A stretch of 64,000 nucleotides of DNA from Calidifontibacillus erzurumensis (GTDB lineage: Bacteria > Bacillota > Bacilli > Bacillales > Bacillaceae_J), in contig NZ_JABTTE010000012.1 in assembly GCF_013303125.1 (NCBI RefSeq), positions 42,517 through 106,516 of the forward strand. The letters are read 5' to 3'. A program made the position numbers and the translations under genes. Below the pieces are notes generated by a model. It was not told the origin of the DNA. It did not search any database and worked only from the letters and a program-made list of their open reading frames with translations. Positions 57,850 to 64,000 of this stretch are shown in pieces (within the stretch, counting starts at the first letter, position 1; each line of letters starts with the position of its first letter).

Positions 57850-58713
57850 TTATGCTTTATTAGATGAACCAAATTCACGAATTTTTCCAATTACTGTTTC
57901 TTTAATTGTATCCCGTGCTGGTCCCATAAATTTACGTGTATCATATAGATCTGGCTTTTCTGCTAAGATTTGACGAACTGTTTTTGTAGATGTAATTTGG
58001 TTTTCTGTATTGACATTTATTTTTGCTGTACCAAGAGAAATTGCTTTTTGAATATCTTTTAACGGAATACCTGTACCTCCATGCAATACTAACGGTACAC
58101 CAGTAAGTTCCATAATTTCTTTCATACGGTCAAAACCAAGTTTTGGCTCTCCTTTATAAGGGCCGTGTACAGATCCTAAAGCAGGTGCGAAACAATCAAC
58201 GCCTGTTTCACGAACTAAACGTTCGCACTCAGCTGGAATTGCATACATTGCTTCAGCATCTTCAACAACTAAATCATCTTCTTGTCCGCCGATGCGTCCT
58301 AATTCAGCTTCAACAGATACACCTAATACATGTGCAACATCAACAACTTTTTTCGTTAATGCAATGTTCTCATCTAATGGCAGGTGAGATCCGTCAATCA
58401 TTACTGAAGTGAAACCTGCATACATGGCTTCTACACATTTTTCAAAGCTTGAACCATGGTCAAGGTGAATGGCTACTGGAACAGTAATTTTATAGTCTTC
58501 CATTAAACCTTTAACCATTGCAACTACAGTTTTAAAGCCACCCATATATTTGGCTGCACCTTCAGAAACACCTAAAATCACTGGTGAATTTTCTTCTTGT
58601 GCAGCTTTTAAAATCGCTTGTGTATACTCTAGGTTGTTAATGTTGAATTGCCCTACAGCATACCCTTCGTTTTTCGCTTTGTTTAACATTTCAGTCATTG
58701 AAACTAAAGGCAT
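57850..58713 (-). CDS. fbaA: Fructose-bisphosphate aldolase class II
   Basis: A 287-residue zinc-dependent glycolytic and gluconeogenic aldolase. Zinc/active-site region HLDHGSS (His83, Asp85, His86), [23 protein letters not shown] and KINVNTENQ. The start [10 protein letters not shown] has GGAGG upstream; the frame extends 7 codons further. Confidence 0.97.
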   Translation of the reverse strand: MPLVSMTEMLNKAKNEGYAVGQFNINNLEYTQAILKAAQEENSPVILGVSEGAAKYMGGFKTVVAMVKGLMEDYKITVPVAIHLDHGSSFEKCVEAMYAGFTSVMIDGSHLPLDENIALTKKVVDVAHVLGVSVEAELGRIGGQEDDLVVEDAEAMYAIPAECERLVRETGVDCFAPALGSVHGPYKGEPKLGFDRMKEIMELTGVPLVLHGGTGIPLKDIQKAISLGTAKINVNTENQITSTKTVRQILAEKPDLYDTRKFMGPARDTIKETVIGKIREFGSSNKA

Positions 58714-59194
58714 TTTTCTATGTCCTCCATTCAAAAATGAATTTATGTACTATAGTAAGTATAGCATAATACATTGATTATTCCAGAATCCCTTTTGTAC
58801 GGAAATATAAATAAATAAATTGCAGAAAAGTGTCGGGGCAACAAATAAGCTTGTGGGAACGATTATTAGTCGGAATTTTTTTCCTCTAATAGAGTACCCA
58901 ACAAGCTCAAAGTTCATAATGTCTACTAGCTCTGATTGCATAATGAAAGCCGCCTACAACATCGTTGGGCAAAGCAAGACAACGCTGTACGGCTGGTTCG
59001 GGCATCTTTTAGAAATTTGCCAACTGCTTCCTTGGCCAAACTCTAACACTGTACAACTGTCAGATGCTTTCAAGATTTTATTTGGGGAATATCCAGTTTT
59101 TCAAACCATCTATTCACAGGGCAAGCCAAAACCATTTAAGATGCAAGTTCTCATTTGGCAGTATTCAAAATTTTAAGAGTCCATTTAGGTTAGG

Positions 59195-59440
59195 TTAGTG
59201 AGAAAGTGCCATTTCACGCAAGACCATAAGCCCAATGATATTCATACAATAATAGGTTCCATGACGAATTGAACCAATTGGCATTAAGTCCAAATTGATT
59301 TCATAGATAACATTATGTAATTTGCCTGTTTTCATTGACTCAAATTTATCAATATAAAAACATCATCATTTTGCAACCGCTTTTCATTACCTAGAACGGA
59401 GTCTCCCTGTCCCCCGGGTAAGAAGCAGATACATTTTGTT
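59195..59440 (-). pseudogene. Possible decayed gene between spo0F and fbaA
   Basis: Two overlapping minus-strand frames look coherent: one reads GGQGDSVLGNEKRLQNDDVF, then a frame change leads to DKFESMKTGKLHNVIYEINL, continuing LMPIGSIRHGTYYCMN to a TAA at 59195. I do not recognise the family. Nearby on the plus strand (58943-59176) another short frame has a helix-turn-helix-like AYNIVGQSKTTLYGWF. Both could be remnants of an inserted element. Confidence 0.25.
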
Positions 59441-59592
59441 AAAAAAATTATGTAATATAAAATGTTTTCAATTATATGTGTATATGTGCGCTTGCAATTA
59501 AACTTTGATAGATGAAAATCCGGTACGAAAAACGGTTGTAACTTTTTGCGACATAACGGAATTTGCTTCTCACCTTAATAATTCTAAGTTCA

Positions 59593-59964
59593 TTATGCTT
59601 CAAGAGGAACTTGCGCTTTTACAGCTTCACGTATTTCATCAATGTCAAATGGTTTTGCAAAATGAGTACGTGCCCCTAAATCTTTAGCCTGCTGAATCAT
59701 ATCTAATTCTCCATAGGCCGTCATGATAAATACTTCAATACTTTGATCAAATTCCTTTAATCGTTTTAAAATTTCAATGCCATCCATTCCCGGAATTTTC
59801 ATATCTAGCAAGACAAGATCTGGTCTGTTTTGCTCAACAATTTCAAGAGCTTGTACTCCATTTGAAGCTTGATACGTTTCATATCCTTCTTTCTGAAAAA
59901 CTTCGTTTAACAAAATCCGGATACCATACTGATCATCTACAATTAAAAGTTTTTTCCTACTCAT
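59593..59964 (-). CDS. spo0F: Sporulation response regulator Spo0F
   Basis: A 123-residue single-domain receiver that carries phosphate from the Kin kinases to Spo0B in the sporulation phosphorelay. Phosphorylated Asp54 (VLLDMKIPG), acidic pocket Asp10-Asp11, Thr82, His101 and Lys104 (THFAKPFD) all agree with B. subtilis Spo0F numbering. No output domain. The start MSRKKLL follows GGGTGGG; a GTG three codons earlier overlaps that site. A sigma-H promoter lies upstream. Confidence 0.97.
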   Translation of the reverse strand: MSRKKLLIVDDQYGIRILLNEVFQKEGYETYQASNGVQALEIVEQNRPDLVLLDMKIPGMDGIEILKRLKEFDQSIEVFIMTAYGELDMIQQAKDLGARTHFAKPFDIDEIREAVKAQVPLEA

Positions 59965-60020
59965 ATTACCCACCCCGACTTTTCTTCAGGAATTAATCTT
60001 TTAATTCTTAATTTAATATT

Positions 60021-60072
60021 ATTCTCTAATATCCACCTATTTCCTGCAAATTTTAATAATAAAATATCGACA
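60021..60072 (-). promoter_or_regulatory. Sigma-H promoter of spo0F with a Spo0A-like box
   Basis: Minus strand GCAGGAAAT (60041-60049), 11 bp, AGAGAATAA (60021-60029) fits the sigma-H pattern RnAGGAWWW...RnnGAATWW at every defined position. TGTCGAT at 60066-60072 is one base off the Spo0A box TGTCGAA and sits 16 bp upstream of the -35. Confidence 0.7.
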
Positions 60073-60424
60073 GTTTTTTCTAAATAACCACATTACGTAA
60101 TAACAGCGGTGAGAGGGAACGAAAGTGTGAATTTATAGCAAAAAAATGATTTTTTAGCATTAAATTATTTGCAGATTGTTCAGTAGGTAGAAATTTTTAT
60201 TAGACTTTAAAACGCGGAATCTAACATATGTATTTTTAAGTTCGCTAAGCAGTTACTAGATTAGCTTTTTAACAGCACCCAACAAAGTTTCTTTAAGCTC
60301 GTTCAGTAGGTAACAAAGGTAGATTACCTTAAAAACAACTTCTAAAAGATTTTTTAGCCCAATCAAGTAGTTTCTTCAAAAAGTTTCTATACCTAATGGG
60401 GAGTCTAATAAGGTAAGGAGCGTT

Positions 60425-60720
60425 CCAGATAGTGTTTTCTTTTTTAAGCAAGGACCCGCTCTAGAAGGTGTTGACTTTTACAAGGAAGGACGCTCTCCTG
60501 AGGGGGTTGATTTTTTTCTAGTAGGAACGCTCTCCTGAGGGGGTTTGATTTTTACTAGTAAGGACGCTCTCCAAAGGGTGTTGATTTCTACTAGTAAGGA
60601 CGCTCTCCTGAGGGGGTTGATTTTTACTAATAGGAACGCACTCCAAAGGGGGGTGATTTTTTCTAGTAAGGCTGCTCCTTAAAAGATTTTAACTTCTACA
60701 AGTAATGCCCTGCTCCAGAG
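60425..60720. repeat. 36-bp tandem repeat, about 8 copies
   Basis: The marker CGCTCTCC appears at 60491, 60529, 60565, 60601 and (variant) 60637, mostly 36 bp apart, with decayed copies on both sides. Unit parts: GGACGCTCTCCTGAGGGGGT followed by TGATTTTTACTAGTAA. The repeats are directly adjacent with no spacers. They occupy the position where B. subtilis has ywjG. Confidence 0.92.
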
Positions 60721-60916
60721 ATGGTCGGTTTCTATATTTGTATTGATTTCCATATAGCAATAAAAAATCCTTCTAAGTAAGATCTCGAAAAATGATTGCC
60801 ATTGCCCTAAAAAACTGAATATAGACTTGCGATAGAAATTCAACATTCTTATTTAAAATCAACTTAGCATGATCTTCCTGCCGTTTTTGAAGCAAATATA
60901 AATTCTATCAACTACT

Positions 60917-60957
60917 TAAAATAAAAACCCTTCCGCACACCGGGCGAAAGGGTTTTT
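60917..60957 (-). terminator. Terminator of pyrG
   Basis: Stem AAAAACCCTTTCGC / GCGGAAGGGTTTTT with TATTTT following on the minus strand, 60 bp past the pyrG stop. Confidence 0.9.
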
Positions 60958-61016
60958 ACATTTTTTTAAAAGGGGCGTTTTGGGCCACCTAGCTATTCTT
61001 ATTTTTTCGTTAATAA

Positions 61017-62648
<1,632 letters not shown>

Positions 62649-62815
62649 TTAAAAAGTAAAAACGACGATCTGCATTGGCAAGCGTTCGCCGTCGACATCA
62701 CAAATTTACAAAACTTACATAGTGATTTTTGCTGAAAAGGTACTATGCCTACAATGAACCATCCCTACTAGTATGCGATGTTTTATAAAAAAAGATGAAG
62801 GGTCTAAAAATAAAA

Positions 62816-62846
62816 AAAGTGCAGCCCTAAAAAAAGGGAGCACTTT
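62816..62846 (-). terminator. pyrG leader attenuator
   Basis: On the minus strand AAAGTGCTCCCT pairs with AGGGCTGCACTTT around a T-rich loop and is followed by TTTTTATTTTT. The upstream arm contains GCTCCCTTT, able to pair with a G-rich 5' end of the transcript. It lies about 40 bp after the predicted start point and about 190 bp before pyrG. Confidence 0.85.
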
Positions 62847-62878
62847 CTCGTTCATCTCAACATTTATTTGTTTCATCA

Positions 62879-62920
62879 GAGCCCAAGAAAGATTCTACCG
62901 ATTTCGATATATAATGTCAA
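62879..62920 (-). promoter_or_regulatory. pyrG promoter with GGGCTC start site
   Basis: Minus strand TTGACA (62915-62920, perfect), 17 bp, TAGAAT (62892-62897), 7 bp, then GGGCTC from 62884 down. In B. subtilis the pyrG transcript starts GGGCU and low CTP causes repeated G addition that makes an antiterminator. The promoter begins 25 bp from the rpoE coding end. Confidence 0.85.
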
Positions 62921-62944
62921 GCATCGAAAAATTTATTCATTGGA

Positions 62945-63535
62945 TTATTCTTCATCTTCTTCATCATCTGATTCTTCATCTTCATCATCTACATCAACAT
63001 CGACGTCAACATCATCTAACTCAGAATCATCAAAGTCTTCATCGAGATCAAAATCATCTAACTCTGAATCATCAAAATCTTCATCGAGGTCAAAATCATC
63101 TTCATCTTCATAATCGTCTTCATCATCTAATAGATCATCATCATCGAAGTCCTCGTCATCTTCAAGGTAATCATCATCTTCGACATAATCCTCATCGTAA
63201 TCGTCGAAGTCATCATCAACAAGCTTCTTCTTGCCTTTCTTCTTCTTCGTTCTAGCAGGAATAGCGAACTCTTCATCAACTTGGTCATATGGATACCAGT
63301 TTCTTAAGCCCCAGCGATTGTCGCCGATGCAAAAAAAGCGACCGTCAACATTCATATCCGTATAAAACCGAGCGATCCGCTCTTCTCTTTCTTCCTGCGA
63401 CAATCCCTTCAAATCACAAACTTTATTAAATAATTCATAGAAATCTATCGCCTGCTTCTCTTCCTCCAAAATCATAAGGGCAAGCTCAATCATTGATAAC
63501 TCTTCAATTTCTTCACTAGTTAATCGTGATATCAT
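62945..63535 (-). CDS. rpoE: RNA polymerase delta subunit
   Basis: A 196-residue protein of Gram-positive RNA polymerase that helps recycling and start-site selection. N-terminal HARE-HTH domain (about 1-90, with IARFYTDMNVDGRFFCIGDN, WGLRNWYPYDQ), a basic KKKKGKKK stretch, then an extremely acidic Asp/Glu tail. The tail contains a duplicated FDLDEDFDDSELDD motif. The start MISRLTSEEI is supported by GAGAGGGG; the frame extends 21 codons further. Confidence 0.94.
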   Translation of the reverse strand: MISRLTSEEIEELSMIELALMILEEEKQAIDFYELFNKVCDLKGLSQEEREERIARFYTDMNVDGRFFCIGDNRWGLRNWYPYDQVDEEFAIPARTKKKKGKKKLVDDDFDDYDEDYVEDDDYLEDDEDFDDDDLLDDEDDYEDEDDFDLDEDFDDSELDDFDLDEDFDDSELDDVDVDVDVDDEDEESDDEEDEE

Positions 63536-63704
63536 ATACGGCAACCCCTCTCTGTATAAAAAAGAATGATAGCATTTGTATGTAATCAGTTCTGTCATAA
63601 TAAAAACTATAGAAAATCATACCATTCATTATAAACAAAACTTCATATAATATGCTATAGAAAACAACTGTTTTTTACAAAAAACACCTTAAAAAGTCAA
63701 CAAT

Positions 63705-63945
63705 GGTGCCTGAGACGGTACCAGAGACGGTGCACCAGAGGGGTCTGGCACCCCACCTCAGATGGTGCCGCAGACGGTACACCAGAGGGGTCTGGCACCC
63801 CACCCCAGATGGTGCCGCAGATGGTGCACCAGAGGGGTCTGGCACCCCACCCCAGATGGTGCCGCAGATGGTGCACCAGAGGGGTCTGGCACCCCACCTC
63901 AGACGGTGCCAGAGACGGTACACCAGAGGGGTCTGGCACCCCACT
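63705..63945. repeat. GC-rich tandem array, 5 units, mixed 59 and 47 bp (family member 7)
   Basis: Plus orientation. The first unit (63705) is 59 bp; the next ones (63764, 63811, 63858, 63905) are 47 bp, lacking one 12-bp GGTGCC block. Five GGGGTCTGGCACC cores, all identical. It lies upstream of rpoE. Confidence 0.95.
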
Positions 63946-64000
63946 GTTTATTGCAAAATAGAAGTACAGAGATTTGCAGAGAATTTATGCAGAACCAAGT

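Noticed and set aside
60425..60720. CRISPR array, suggested by a 36-bp repeat length
   Set aside because: Repeats are directly joined without unique spacers, and no cas genes are near.

Overview
The window is a 64-kb stretch of chromosome from a spore-forming member of the Bacillaceae. Every confidently identified gene lies on the minus strand. The evidence is the classic Bacillus block rpoE, pyrG, spo0F, fbaA, tal, murA2 (murZ), glpX, rho, rpmE, tdk, prfA, prmC, spoIIR, ywlC, mntP, ywlE, rpiB, ywlG, glyA, upp, atp, ywzB, ywmB, murA1 (murAA), spoIID. Proteins match their B. subtilis counterparts closely, and the sporulation genes spo0F, spoIIR, spoIID and spoIIQ are present. I do not assign a species.

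Read in the direction of transcription (from high to low coordinates): 63.5-61.0 kb holds rpoE and pyrG, the latter behind a CTP-sensing type leader. 60.0-50.6 kb holds spo0F (with a sigma-H type promoter), central carbon genes (fbaA, tal, glpX), murZ, rho and rpmE. 50.2-41.9 kb holds tdk, a YhcN-type lipoprotein, prfA-prmC, spoIIR, a cluster of DnaA boxes, ywlC, mntP and ywlE. 41.3-34.7 kb holds a chemoreceptor, rpiB, ywlG, glyA, upp and mnaA. 34.0-31.7 kb is a Vpr-like secreted subtilase. 31.2-22.8 kb is the atpZ-I-B-E-F-H-A-G-D-C operon. 21.1-10.2 kb is an 11-subunit nuoABCDHIJKLMN operon with no NADH-input module; its NuoC carries a long Lys/Ala-rich repeat domain. 9.4-2.1 kb holds ywzB, ywmB, murAA, spoIID and spoIIQ. 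The left edge has a CcpA-type promoter on a small membrane protein and a DUF4212/sodium-solute symporter pair cut by the window end.

The striking feature is the space between genes. Seven intergenic regions carry short GC-rich tandem arrays of one shared repeat family (about 37 units, 59 or 47 bp each, built from 12-bp blocks including an inverted block that can form a hairpin). Other gaps contain private tandem repeats (66, 156 and 36 bp) or decayed duplications, and gaps inside the atp and nuo operons are unusually large. One gap holds the remains of a PIN-domain (VapC-like) gene on the opposite strand. ywjG, normally between pyrG and spo0F, is missing and its place is taken by 36-bp repeats.

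Starts were chosen by ribosome-binding sites and family length, so several differ from the longest open frame. Promoters, operators and terminators were read by eye and are predictions.
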